This document shows, one piece after another, positions 18,765 to 26,535 of a stretch of 64,000 bases of DNA (the first letter of the stretch is position 1; each line of letters begins with the position of its first letter). The DNA is from Bin87 sp965220265 (GTDB lineage Bacteria; Chloroflexota; Dehalococcoidia; Lucifugimonadales; UBA3495). A program made the position numbers and the translations under genes. Below the pieces are notes generated by a model. That model was given only the letters and a program-made list of their open reading frames with translations, ran no database searches and was not told the origin of the DNA. The stretch spans positions 3,100,001 through 3,164,000 of the forward strand of contig CBDCPM010000004.1 of assembly GCA_965220265.1 (NCBI GenBank), read 5' to 3'.

Positions 18765-20212
18765 GTAACTGTTCAGACTTGAGGGGAAGCGAGTAGTTGA
18801 CGGCAGGCGTTGAGGGTGTTGAGACCTTGTGCCCGCCAGGCGCCGAAGATTGACGCCAGCGTCATCTTGGTGGCAGTACCCCGGTCCGAGCGGGTGCCCC
18901 CACTGACCTTGCGGCTGACCACCAGATGGCGGAGGCTGCGCTCGGCGGCGTTGTTGTCCGGCGGCACCTCCGGTTCGGCCACGAAGACGAAGAGTTCTTT
19001 GATGTGGTTCTCCATGCGTCGGCACAGCCTGGCCTGGACCGCCGACGGGTCATCCGGAAAGGGACGGCAGAGGACCAGCAATCGTCTTTCCAGGGCCATT
19101 TTGGCGGTGCGGCGTTGTTGCTCTGCGGGGTGGGTAAAGGCCGTGGCCTGACGGTAGAGTTGGTGGACGGCGTCAGCCCACTGGGACAGCGATCCATCAG
19201 CTGGGTAGAGTGATCGCAGGTCGTGGATGTCCCGCAGGAGGTGGGCCCAGCAGCGTTGTTGGGGACCCGCATAGTGGTGGTAGGCGGCGTAAAAGTCGCT
19301 GACCAGCACACCGGCGAAATCGTCGCCCAAAACCTCGTCCACTACCGCCTTGCCCCGGTTCCGTCGCAGGAAGTACCGCAGGTTGGGGGTGCTGAAAGTC
19401 CACACGTAGCCGTTGTGTCCATCCTGTCGCCAACCCGTCTCATCGGCGTGGACCACCGGACTGCCTCGGACCTGTTCCAGGATGTCCGCCACCACCCGTT
19501 GGGCCTGGCCAGCCACTTGCGGTGTGGCCGCCACGATGGCCCCCAGGCTGAGTTGCAGCCCATGCACGGTATCCAGGCGCCACCGGATGGTGCGCAACGG
19601 CAGCCTGGCTTCCTCCCGCAGGACCGCAATCAGGCTGATGACGTTGATCCCCAGGCGCTGCTTGCCCATCACCACGCCGTCCAGTTGCGCTTTGGGAACA
19701 CCGCAGCGTCGGCAGCGGGGACAGGTGCGGGCCAGGTAAACGTGCTCGGTTACCTGCGCCGGAACCTGCGGCAGGTCGATCACCTCTCGAGTGCGCTGGG
19801 CCCAACCCCCAGACAACTGGGTCCCGCAGTCGGGACACTGCTCCACCACATGCTCCACGCGGTGGGTGGGCGTCATGGGGCTCGGGCAAAGCCGTGAGGT
19901 CGGGGTTTGCGAGGTTCCTTGGACTGGGAGGTTCCTTGGACTGGGCTGGCTTCCGGTCTGCTTTGGGTTTCAGACCGGGCATCCGGCGGGAGCCTTGGGG
20001 TTTGGCTTGCCCTTCCAACTGGGCAATGCATTTCTCCAGCCGCTCAATGATGGCCTGCTGTCGGACGATGATGCCAATCAGAACATCCCGGTCGGCAGTC
20101 CTGAGATCGATTTCGGTATCCATCCCAGTTATATGACATAACCACCGCCCCCAAAGCCAGCCACCCGCACACCAAGTTCCGCCAATTCGCCTCACCAACT
20201 CTGAACAGTTAC
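18765..20212 (-). mobile_element. IS66-family element, single-gene type, defective (1448 bp)
   Basis: The left end GTAACTGTTCAGACTT (18765) and the right end read on the minus strand from 20212, GTAACTGTTCAGAGTT, form the inverted repeats. Only a tnpC-type transposase lies between them, without tnpA or tnpB, as in the compact ISBst12-like branch. The expected 8-bp target duplication is not visible. A second, truncated copy of the same family is at 7029-7230. Confidence 0.8.
18773..20123 (-). pseudogene. IS66-family transposase (TnpC) broken by a 17-bp tandem duplication and a 1-bp loss
   Basis: The gene starts at 20123 (MDTEIDLRTADRDVLIGIIV, leucine-zipper-like helix). A 17-bp tandem duplication at 19912-19945 and one missing C in the run near 19875 displace the frame. 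The long C-terminal part is open from 19876 to 18773: a zinc-binding CPDCGTQL...CPRCRRCG pair, then the IS66 DDE domain with VVHADETGWRQDGHNGYVW (first Asp), GVLVSDFYAAYHHY (second Asp), the CWAHLLRDI motif, and PPDNNAAERSLRHLVVSRKVSGG (Glu). Without repair the N-terminal domain is disconnected from the catalytic part. Confidence 0.8.
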
Positions 20213-20329
20213 CGTTGCCTGCCTGACTTGAGTAGGGAACGGCCGTTGTGTATCCTGTAAAATCCGCCAAAATCCTGCCGCATCCGCTAGAATAATGGTA
20301 TAGAACTGGTATAGGCAGGACAAGGTTTG

Positions 20330-20916
20330 ATGACTTCCAAACGTAAGCGCAATGCCCTTTCCGCGGTATTCGTTCAGGCGATTCAAGAAACGGCCACTTA
20401 CTCAGACGGGGGCGGCCTCAATCTCCGGGTAGAAGATTCCGGTACGAAGTACTGGTTCCAGCGGGTCACCATTGACGGGAGACGGAGGAATCTGGGCCTG
20501 GGCGGATACCCGATGGTTTCCCTGGCAGAAGCTCGGCAAGCTGCCCTGATAAACGCCAGGACAATCAGGGAAGGTCGTGACCCGTTGGCCGAGAAGCGGG
20601 AGGCGATCACAGCGCGCCAACGACCACCCACTCCAACGTTCGCTGAAGCGGCGGAAGTCGTGATCGAAATGCGTCGCCCAAGTTGGTCTAATGCCAAGCA
20701 CGCCGCCCAATGGACCAGTACGCTCGCCACCTACGCGTATCCCCCAAGTCGGTGACCGACATCACCAGCGCGGACATCCTGGTCGTCCTGTCACCGATAT
20801 GGACGGAGAAGCCAGAAACGGCCAGTCGGGTGCGCCAGCGCGTGGAAACGGTTCTGGATTGGGCTGTAGCCCAGGGCTATCGGACCGACAACCCCGCCAC
20901 ACGTTCCATAACCAAG
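20330..20916 (+). pseudogene. P4-type tyrosine integrase, frameshifted and truncated by an IS701-like insertion
   Basis: The N-terminal arm-binding domain (DUF4102 type) is clear: LSAVFVQAIQETATYSDGGGLNLRVEDSGTKYWFQR, GRRRNLGLGGYPMVSLAEAR, GRDPLAEK. The core-binding domain begins in the same frame and, after an indel near 20740, continues in another (DITSADILVVLSPIWTEKPETASRVRQRVETVLDWAVAQGY). At 20917 the IS701-like copy 3 cuts the gene before the catalytic domain, so the Arg-His-Tyr residues are missing. Such integrases mobilise genomic islands at tRNA genes; no tRNA was found beside it. Two TGGTATAG repeats lie just upstream at about 20296 and 20308. Confidence 0.75.
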
Positions 20917-22386
20917 CTAGGCTTTACGCATAATTTAGAAAAAATATAAAGGCAGGGTAAGCTGGCCTGACCCATATCTCACTAAAGGCCCAGCCATGCT
21001 CACCCTGCCCGATGCCATTGTATCCCTGCTCCTTCCCTTCGCAACGCTGTTTACCAACCCAACCTGGCGGAAAGCCCAGGTGCTGCTGGTGGGCGCGGTC
21101 CTGACCCCGGGCCAGCGCACCGTGGCGACGGCCCTGCGGGTCATGGGACTGAGCGACGACCAGAACTACGCCCGCTACCATGAGGTGCTCAATCGGGCGG
21201 TGTGGTCTTCCCGTGCGGTAGCCCGCGTCCTGCTGGTGCTGCTGCTCCAGCACCTGGACCGCGGCGACGGCCCGTTGATCTTCGGCATACGAGCCTTTTA
21301 CCAATCGCGAAACCCTGGAACGGCGTCGCGGTCCTCAGATCAAAGGTCGGGGCATCTACCGGGACGCGGTGCGTTCCAGCCGCCAGCAACTGGTCAAGGC
21401 CAGCGGTCTGCGCTGGATCTCCCTGATGTGGCTGGGCCACGTGCCTTGGGCCGGGCGGCATCTGGCCTTGCCGGTGCTCACGGTGCTGGCGCCATCGACG
21501 CGGTACTACCAACAGCGAGGACGCCGCCACAAGAAGCTCACCGACTGGGCGCGGCAGATGGTCATGCAACTGCGCCGCTGGCTGCCCCAGCGGACGCTGG
21601 TGCTGGTGGGCGACAACAGCTACACCTGCTGGACCTGCTCCACTGCTGCCAGTCCCTCCGTGAACCGGTAACCCTCATCGCCAGACTGCGCCTGGACGCC
21701 GCCCTCTATGCGCCAGCGCTGCCGCGTCAACCGGGTCAGCAGGGCCGCCCCCCGCTGAAAGGCGCGCGGCGGCCTCCGTTGAAGGCCCTCCTCGACCTGC
21801 CCCAGGTAACTTGGGCCAGCGCCGTGGTAGCCTGGTACGACGGAACCACCCGCACGGTGGAACTCACGTCGCAAACGGCGGTGTGGTACCGCTCGGGCAA
21901 GCCTCCCGTCCTCATCCGCTGGGTGATGATCCGCGACCCCCAGGGTGCCTTCGCCACCCAGGCCTTGCTGCGCACCGACCCGTCGGCAGACCCGACCCAG
22001 GTCCTGGAATGGTTTGTGCTGCGCTGGCAACTGGAAGTTACTTTTCAGGAGGTGCGACCTACCTGGGCGTGGAGACCCAGCGCCAGTGGTCCGATCTGGC
22101 CATCGCCCGCACCACGCCCGTCCTGCTGGGGATCTTTTCCTGGGCGACCCTGGCCGCCCACGCGTTGCAAACAGGGCACCCCATGACCCAGCGTAGGGCC
22201 GCCGGTATGACAAGCCGTCCCCGACCTTCGTGGACGCCGTTGCCCTGGTGCGACGCCACCTGTGGCTGGCGTCGGAGAGTTTTTCACTGTCGGCGGACAG
22301 CCTCGATACGCAGGAACTCCCCGTCGCTCTGTACCACCGACTTGTAGATTCCCTCGCTTACGCCGCTTGAAATGCGCAAAGTCCAG
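20917..22386 (+). mobile_element. IS701-like (DDE_5) element, copy 3, defective (1470 bp)
   Basis: The ends are CTAGGCTTTACGCA at 20917 and, on the minus strand from 22386, CTGGACTTTGCGCA. CCAAG duplications lie at 20912-20916 and 22387-22391. Removing the element and one CCAAG rejoins the integrase fragment to the sequence at 22392, which gives the pre-insertion state. Confidence 0.85.
20996..22370 (+). pseudogene. IS701-like DDE transposase, copy 3, multiple lesions
   Basis: This is highly similar to the intact copy 2. At GDGPLIFGI the catalytic Asp codon region is replaced by the same roughly 20-base segment found in copy 1 (about 21289-21308). Three further one-base losses follow: near 21625 (within the second-Asp motif, GDNSYTC instead of GDNGYAV), near 22060 (just after the Glu motif) and near 22205. 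There is also one in-frame extra Leu codon near 21240. The family stop is at 22370. The element is a decayed passenger that must have been mobilised in trans, or copied, after the shared lesion arose. Confidence 0.85.
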
Positions 22387-22391
22387 CCAAG

Positions 22392-22596
22392 ATTTCGCGC
22401 TACCGTCAGATCATGTTCGCTGCCGGTATTGTTGATTTCCGCTCCGAATCGCCTACCTTCTTCGTCCGGCATTTCGGGAATACTGACGCTGACGCTTTCG
22501 CCAGCGATCAGGTTGCTTTCGGCAGCTCCGCGCCAGCGTAGATAAGATCAACTTTGATCTCAAGACGCACGCCAATACTAAACAGGTACCACCGTA
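22392..22596 (-). pseudogene. Fragment of an unidentified gene between two IS elements
   Basis: On the minus strand a stretch around 22400-22545 reads as a protein-like segment (LIAGESVSVSIPEMPDEEGR, then FGAEINNTGSEHDLTVARN) of the kind seen in extracellular beta-sandwich domains. A preceding segment lies in another frame. It has no start, is frameshifted, and is cut at both ends by IS insertions. I do not recognise the family. Confidence 0.25.
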
Positions 22597-23440
22597 GGGG
22601 GTGTCGTCAAAACAGTGAGAGGGTGGTAAATTGCCGGTAACAGGGAGAGTGTGGAAGGTGGTGAGTATGACGGCAGCGCACCGGCGCCACGATATGACAG
22701 ACGGTGTTTGGGAGCGGCTGAGGCTGTACCTGCCCGGGGGAGCAGGCAAGAGAGGTCGGCCGGCCCATGACAACCGGCGGTTTATCGACGCCGTTTGCTG
22801 GGTTCTGCGCACCGGCGCTCCCTGGCGCGATTTGCCCCCGGACTACGGAGACTGGAAGAACACCCACCGCCGCTTCTGCCGCTGGCGGGACCGAGGTGTG
22901 TGGGCCGGACTGTTGGAGGAAGTGATGGATGACCCTGATTTCGAATGGCTGATGATAGACGCCAGCTACATCAAGGCCCATCCCCACAGTGCCGGCGCTC
23001 GGGGCGGAAATCAGGCTATTGCCCGCACCAAAGGGGGCTGAACAGCAAGTTGCACCTGGCGGTGGACTCCCACGGAATGCCGGTAAGGCTGGCGGTTACT
23101 GGAGGCACGGTGGCCGACTGCTCTTTGGCGTTGCCCCTGATCGAGGGTATAGAGGCGGAGTGTCTGCTGGCGGACAAAGCCTATGACACCAATGAGATCA
23201 TAGCCACCGCTCGGGCATCGGGAATGAACCCAGTGATACCGCCCAAAAGCAACCGGAGAGAAAAGCGGGACTACGACCAGGCACTGTACAAGTTGCGGCA
23301 CTTGGTGGAGAACGGATTCTTGGACTTCAAGCAGTGGCGCGGAGTGGCGACCCGTTATGCCAAGAGAGCGGCGTCATACCTGGCCATTTGCCAACTCCGG
23401 GCAGTGATGATCTGGAGCAAACTCTTTTGACGACACCCCC
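22597..23440 (+). mobile_element. IS5-family element (IS427-like), copy A, intact (844 bp)
   Basis: Perfect ends GGGGGTGTCGTCAAAA at 22597 and the complementary ACGACACCCCC at 23440, with TA on both sides (22595-22596 and 23441-23442). Same length as copy B at 54657-55500 and nearly identical in sequence, which implies recent transposition. Confidence 0.9.
22667..23430 (+). CDS. IS5-family (IS427-like) transposase made by -1 frameshifting of orfA and orfB
   Basis: OrfA (22667-23041) holds the N-terminal domain (DGVWERLRLYLPGG, FIDAVCWVLRTGAPWRDLPPDYG, WLMIDASYIKAHPH with the first Asp) and ends ARTKGG-stop. OrfB (open from 22945 to 23430) continues with LNSKLHLAVDSHGMPVRL, LLADKAYDTNEI (second Asp) and the Glu-containing C-terminus LVENGFLDFKQWRG. 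A -1 slip on the five-G run at 23033-23037 joins them as KGGLNSK, the family consensus, so the overlap is a normal expression signal. It starts at the ATG of MTAAHRRHD; an upstream in-frame start at 22631 also exists. Confidence 0.88.
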
Positions 23441-23443
23441 TAG

Positions 23444-23630
23444 CTCGACTTTACGCATTTTAAGCCGCGCAAGCGAGAGAGGTTGCAACTCAATGGTACA
23501 GGGTAGCCGTAAGTTCCTGGACATCAGCGTTGGCAGCGGATAGTGAAAAACCCTCCGACTCCAGCCATGAGTGGCGGCGTCCCAACATGATAGCATTCGT
23601 TGCTTCCTTTAAATTTTGCGTAAGGTCGAG
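23444..23630. mobile_element. 187-bp internal-deletion derivative (MITE) of the IS701-like family
   Basis: The ends CTCGACTTTACGCATT (23444) and, on the minus strand from 23630, CTCGACCTTACGCAAAAT match the right and left ends of the IS701-like elements. Between them lie about 150 bases corresponding to the last 45 or so codons of the transposase (minus orientation, decayed), then a jump directly to the left end. Flanking pentamers CGTAG (allowing for the adjacent IS5 insertion) and CATAG agree at four of five positions. It is non-autonomous. Confidence 0.65.
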
Positions 23631-23760
23631 CATAGACAAATTTACACTGGGGCAATGTGTAACCGTTGCCCGGCACAGATATTGCGCCGACATCGATTTC
23701 GCCACTTTAGCAATATCGGTTATCATTGGACCACAATCACCAACGGCACAGCAGGTCACC

Positions 23761-23928
23761 ATGAATCCAATGAACATTGTTGGGCTTTTCATAGCCCTTG
23801 TTTTTGCGGTTGCGGTGCTGCCTTCCGCTATTGGAGCTGGGTTGCATGAAGGTGCGCTGACGGTGCTGGTCGCAGCTGGAATAGGCTACGGTCTAGGGGC
23901 CGTTATCGTCAGCCTGTTCATGAGATGA
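23761..23928 (+). CDS. Small two-helix membrane protein
   Basis: A 55-residue frame from the ATG at 23761, composed almost entirely of two hydrophobic segments (NIVGLFIALVFAVAVLPSAI and ALTVLVAAGIGYGLGAVIVS) around a short polar turn. A weak ribosome-binding AGG lies seven bases upstream. No family is recognised. The next small membrane gene starts four bases after its stop, suggesting co-expression. Confidence 0.45.
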   Translation: MNPMNIVGLFIALVFAVAVLPSAIGAGLHEGALTVLVAAGIGYGLGAVIVSLFMR

Positions 23929-23932
23929 TCCA

Positions 23933-24238
23933 ATGGCCAATGGTAGCAGCATGTGGTCGCGGGCCACGCAGTGGTTGCGGTCCTGGAGAATTCGGAGGCT
24001 GAGCCAGGAACAGTATCTAAAGAGGGTCTGGGCAATCTTGTTGATCATAGGAGTGTTATCGATCTCGATCGACCTTTGGCAGGATGGAGTCATCCTAGTG
24101 AAGGGAGTGCCGGTACTGACCACATTGGGGGCTACTATCTTGGCGGTTACCCTAAGTTCGATGCTCAGTTGGAGAGTACAGCTAGCATGGCACGAAAGAA
24201 CCGAACTCAAAGAGTCGCCCGGCGTTCGGGCACCTTAG
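23933..24238 (+). CDS. Hypothetical membrane protein
   Basis: 101 residues with a basic N-terminal amphipathic region, then two predicted membrane segments (VWAILLIIGVLSISIDLW and VLTTLGATILAVTLSSMLSW) and a charged tail. It follows the two-helix protein almost without gap. I do not recognise the family; it could be an accessory protein of the accessory segment rather than part of the thioredoxin-like cluster downstream. Confidence 0.45.
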   Translation: MANGSSMWSRATQWLRSWRIRRLSQEQYLKRVWAILLIIGVLSISIDLWQDGVILVKGVPVLTTLGATILAVTLSSMLSWRVQLAWHERTELKESPGVRAP

Positions 24239-24266
24239 GTTAGTCATCGTCTGCCGGTCTCCGTAG

Positions 24267-24767
24267 ATGTCTGGCTTGATGCTGTCCACCAGCTGGTTGA
24301 AAGTTGTTCTGTTTGCAGGGCTGGTGGTAGGCATAGGTTGCTCATCCAATCCACCCGCCGCCGACTTCTCCCTGACCACCTTCGCCGGTGAGGAGTTCCG
24401 CCTGTCGGAGCATCGAGGCAACGCGGTTGTCATCAACTTCTGGTACCCGTCGTGCCCTCCCTGTCGCGAAGAGATGCCCGCCTTCCAGGAGGTCTGGGAA
24501 GAATACCAGGGCCGCAACGTACGCTTCATCGGCTTGTTCGTGCCCCAGGGGTTCGACACCGAGGTCGAAGCCAGGCAGTTCGTCGACGAGTTCGGCCTGA
24601 CCTTCGACTTCGCCACCGACGTGCGCGCGCGGGTGGCTCAGGAGTACGCGGTGCAGTACTTCCCCACCACCTACTTCATCGACCAAGCCGGACGCGTGCA
24701 CACAATGGAAATCAGCCGCATGGACGTGGAGCGGTTGACGGACATATTGGACGACCTGGCGGGGTGA
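24267..24767 (+). CDS. TlpA-like thiol-disulfide oxidoreductase, lipoprotein
   Basis: 166 residues. An N-terminal hydrophobic segment ends in a lipobox (VVGIGC near residue 25), so the protein is probably anchored outside the cytoplasmic membrane. The thioredoxin fold follows: FSLTTFAGEEFRLSEHRG, NFWYPSCPPCREEMPAF with the redox CxxC pair near residue 66, and the cis-Pro loop VQYFPTTYFIDQAGRV. TlpA/ResA proteins reduce disulfides during cytochrome c and copper-site assembly. Its stop overlaps the start of the CopD-like gene (ATGA), which suggests a shared role in metal or cytochrome handling. Confidence 0.85.
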   Translation: MSGLMLSTSWLKVVLFAGLVVGIGCSSNPPAADFSLTTFAGEEFRLSEHRGNAVVINFWYPSCPPCREEMPAFQEVWEEYQGRNVRFIGLFVPQGFDTEVEARQFVDEFGLTFDFATDVRARVAQEYAVQYFPTTYFIDQAGRVHTMEISRMDVERLTDILDDLAG

Positions 24768-25225
24768 TGGATGTACTGGGCATCATCCTGCTCGTCATCC
24801 GCTGGGCTCACGCGCTGGCGGGGGTGGTATGGATCGGCGGCAGCCTGTTCATGCTGTTGGCCGCGCGACCGGCGCTGCGAACTGCGGACACAACCGGACT
24901 CCTCGGTCGCGCGTTGGCGGCCGAGTTCCGACCTATCGTCGTCACCGCTATCGCTGTACTCATCATTTCCGGCGTGATCCTGACTGTGGACCGCCTGACT
25001 TCGGACGCCGCCGGAATGGCCTACACGGTCGTGCTGGTCGCCAAAATCCTGCTGTCGGTGTACGCTTCTGTTGTCGCCTGGCTGCTGCCGCGACACCGGG
25101 ATAGGCCCTCCGGCGGCATGGGCGGCGCAATAACCGGGCCGGTGGCCCTGACCATTGCCGGCGTCATAGTCATCGGCCTGGCCGACGTGCTCACCTGGCT
25201 GTTTGAAAAAGGACTGACGGGATAA
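24767..25225 (+). CDS. CopD-like integral membrane protein
   Basis: 152 residues with four hydrophobic segments, starting at an ATG that overlaps the TlpA-like stop by one base. The first segment, VIRWAHALAGVVWIGGSLFMLLAARPAL, is the characteristic start of CopD/YcnJ-type copper-resistance membrane domains and of related heme-protein-like families, with a conserved His. The later segments (VVTAIAVLIISGVILTV, MAYTVVLVAKILLSVYASVVAWLLP) fit the same fold. A role in copper uptake or redox transfer beside the thioredoxin-like lipoprotein is inference. Confidence 0.65.
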   Translation: MDVLGIILLVIRWAHALAGVVWIGGSLFMLLAARPALRTADTTGLLGRALAAEFRPIVVTAIAVLIISGVILTVDRLTSDAAGMAYTVVLVAKILLSVYASVVAWLLPRHRDRPSGGMGGAITGPVALTIAGVIVIGLADVLTWLFEKGLTG

Positions 25226-25236
25226 CCTGAACGAGG

Positions 25237-25467
25237 GTGAACGAATTGAGAACCGATCTGCTGGACATACTGGCCTGCCCCGTCTGTAGAGGCACCCTCA
25301 CCCTGCAGGCTGACACCATCGCGCCCGAGGGCGCCCCGGACGCCGGCGAAGTGCTCACCGGCGCCCTCAACTGCAGCCCCTGCAACGAGGTTTATCCCAT
25401 CCGCGACGGCATTCCCAACCTTTTGCCGCCCGATCTACGAGACGCGGAGGCTGCCGCAGGCCGCTAG
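25237..25467 (+). CDS. Trm112-like zinc-ribbon protein
   Basis: 76 residues from a GTG at 25237. LLDILACPVCRGTLTLQ and GALNCSPCNEVYPIRDGIPNLLPPD give the two CxxC pairs of a small zinc ribbon and the IRDGIPxLLP ending that defines the Trm112/YcaR family. Members activate methyltransferases or are stand-alone small proteins of unknown role in bacteria. It follows the CopD-like gene by 11 bases, so it is probably co-transcribed, and a strong hairpin follows. Confidence 0.85.
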   Translation: MNELRTDLLDILACPVCRGTLTLQADTIAPEGAPDAGEVLTGALNCSPCNEVYPIRDGIPNLLPPDLRDAEAAAGR

Positions 25468-25475
25468 CCAAAAGA

Positions 25476-25501
25476 GAGGAGCGGGTGTGCACCCGCCCCT
25501 C
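25476..25501. terminator. Hairpin between convergent genes, probable bidirectional terminator
   Basis: GAGG and GCGGGTG pair with CACCCGC and CCTC, giving 11 base pairs with one internal A/C mismatch and a two-base loop. It lies nine bases after the Trm112-like stop and 28 bases beyond the end of the convergent UGSC gene. Confidence 0.6.
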
Positions 25502-25529
25502 GCCGATCTCGTGGATTGCCTGCTGCGAT

Positions 25530-26066
25530 TCAGCCGCCCGTCAGGATAGCCACCACCTCGGTAGCCAGGCCTTCGGCCCGCTCCCGCAGGGCTGGCCGAT
25601 CCATATTCTCGATAGGATGTTGGGTGAAGATCGTGGGATAGTCTTCCGCGCCCCACATCTTGGCCATGGCGTTGGCCGTGGGGATGAAGCGGTCGGTACA
25701 AATGGTAGCGGAGGGGAGGCCGGCCTTCTCAACGTGGATTCCGTCGTGCACACTGCACGCGCTGCAGCTCCCTCAATCTCCGATGGCGACCACCACCGAA
25801 TCGACGTTCGCGACCAACTCCTGAAGTTCCTGTGGGTCGGCCGGCCGGGAGGCGCTGGGCTTGCGCAGCCAGCGCACCTCGCGTATTTCGTAGCGGTTGC
25901 GCAATACTTCCGCCAACTCTTCGAGCAATACGTCTGCGTTGCGCTTGCTGTCGTCGATCAGACCGACCCGGGTGCCGGCCAGCGAGGGCAGGCGCGGCGC
26001 GCCATCGAAGGGCGCGATGATGGGTTCGGTGGTCGGATTGACCAGCGTGTATTGTTGAGTTGCCAT
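25530..26066 (-). CDS. UGSC-family selenoprotein (in-frame TGA read as selenocysteine)
   Basis: A protein of 178 residues if the TGA at 25773-25775 (codon 98) is read through. Upstream: VNPTTEPIIAPFDGAPRLPSLAGTRVGLIDDSKRNADVLL and VVVAIGD. Directly after the TGA, in the same frame, comes GSCSACSVHDGIHVEKAGLP, giving the U-G-S-C motif for which the UGSC selenoprotein family is named; many homologues have Cys at the first position. The C-terminal half (TICTDRFIPTANAMAKMWGAEDYPTIFTQHPI) is the conserved family tail. A hairpin at the correct distance behind the TGA supports selenocysteine insertion. The function is unknown; a redox role at the U/C pair is inference. It is the last gene of a compact operon. 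Confidence 0.85.
25745..25759 (-). promoter_or_regulatory. Candidate bacterial SECIS hairpin
   Basis: On the minus strand CGTGCA and TGCACG form a perfect 6-bp stem with a GTG loop. The loop begins 19 bases after the TGA, within the 16-37 base window known for bacterial SECIS elements, and it starts with the G needed for SelB recognition. The hairpin is within the coding sequence, as bacterial SECIS elements are. Confidence 0.6.
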
Positions 26067-26122
26067 AATCCCTCCCGGTGTAGGGTGTTTTAGAATTCGT
26101 CGGCTACTGTCAGTGGTCCAAA

Positions 26123-26515
26123 TTAATTTCTGCGGATGATCCTTTGCAGCAAGCCAGGTATCCTCTCTATCCCCATCTCGGCAAAATCGACCGCTTTTAG
26201 AGCCGGACCTAACAGCTTTAATAATGGGGTAACATCTGCCACGTCTTTTGAAGCCGAAGCTATGTTTTCTGCGGCGTTTGCCATTGATGCCGTACCTTTC
26301 TGAACATTGGCTGCAATATCCGCCGACACTTGGGCGAAATCGCTGCTGATCTTGGCCGTCGATGCCGTTGCGCTATCCAAATGACGAGCCGTAGGCCGCA
26401 GCGATGGAAACAACTTTATCGATCCTACCGTGAAAGTCACGCACAAAACAGTTGCACTTACAGCCAACAGGATGATGGCAATGTCTTTGACCCAGACTAT
26501 CACTTCCGCGCTCAT
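26123..26515 (-). CDS. Membrane-anchored helical protein of unknown function
   Basis: 130 residues. One N-terminal membrane segment (VKDIAIILLAVSATVLCVTFTVG) is followed by a long helical region rich in Ala, Ser and Lys (ISSDFAQVSADIAANVQKGTA, MANAAENIASASKDVAD) resembling DUF948-like or apolipoprotein-like coils, and then a short C-terminal segment. It lies 20 bases downstream of the gene at 26536 and 56 bases upstream of the UGSC gene, so it is almost certainly co-transcribed with both. I do not recognise a family. Confidence 0.65.
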   Translation of the reverse strand: MSAEVIVWVKDIAIILLAVSATVLCVTFTVGSIKLFPSLRPTARHLDSATASTAKISSDFAQVSADIAANVQKGTASMANAAENIASASKDVADVTPLLKLLGPALKAVDFAEMGIERIPGLLQRIIRRN

Positions 26516-26535
26516 GCCATTTCACATACGGGGCA

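Noticed and set aside
23030..23041. Overlap of orfA and orfB in the IS5 copies as a disabling frameshift
   Set aside because: The G5 slippery site yields the family consensus KGGLNSK by a -1 slip, and both near-identical copies keep it, so it is a normal expression signal.
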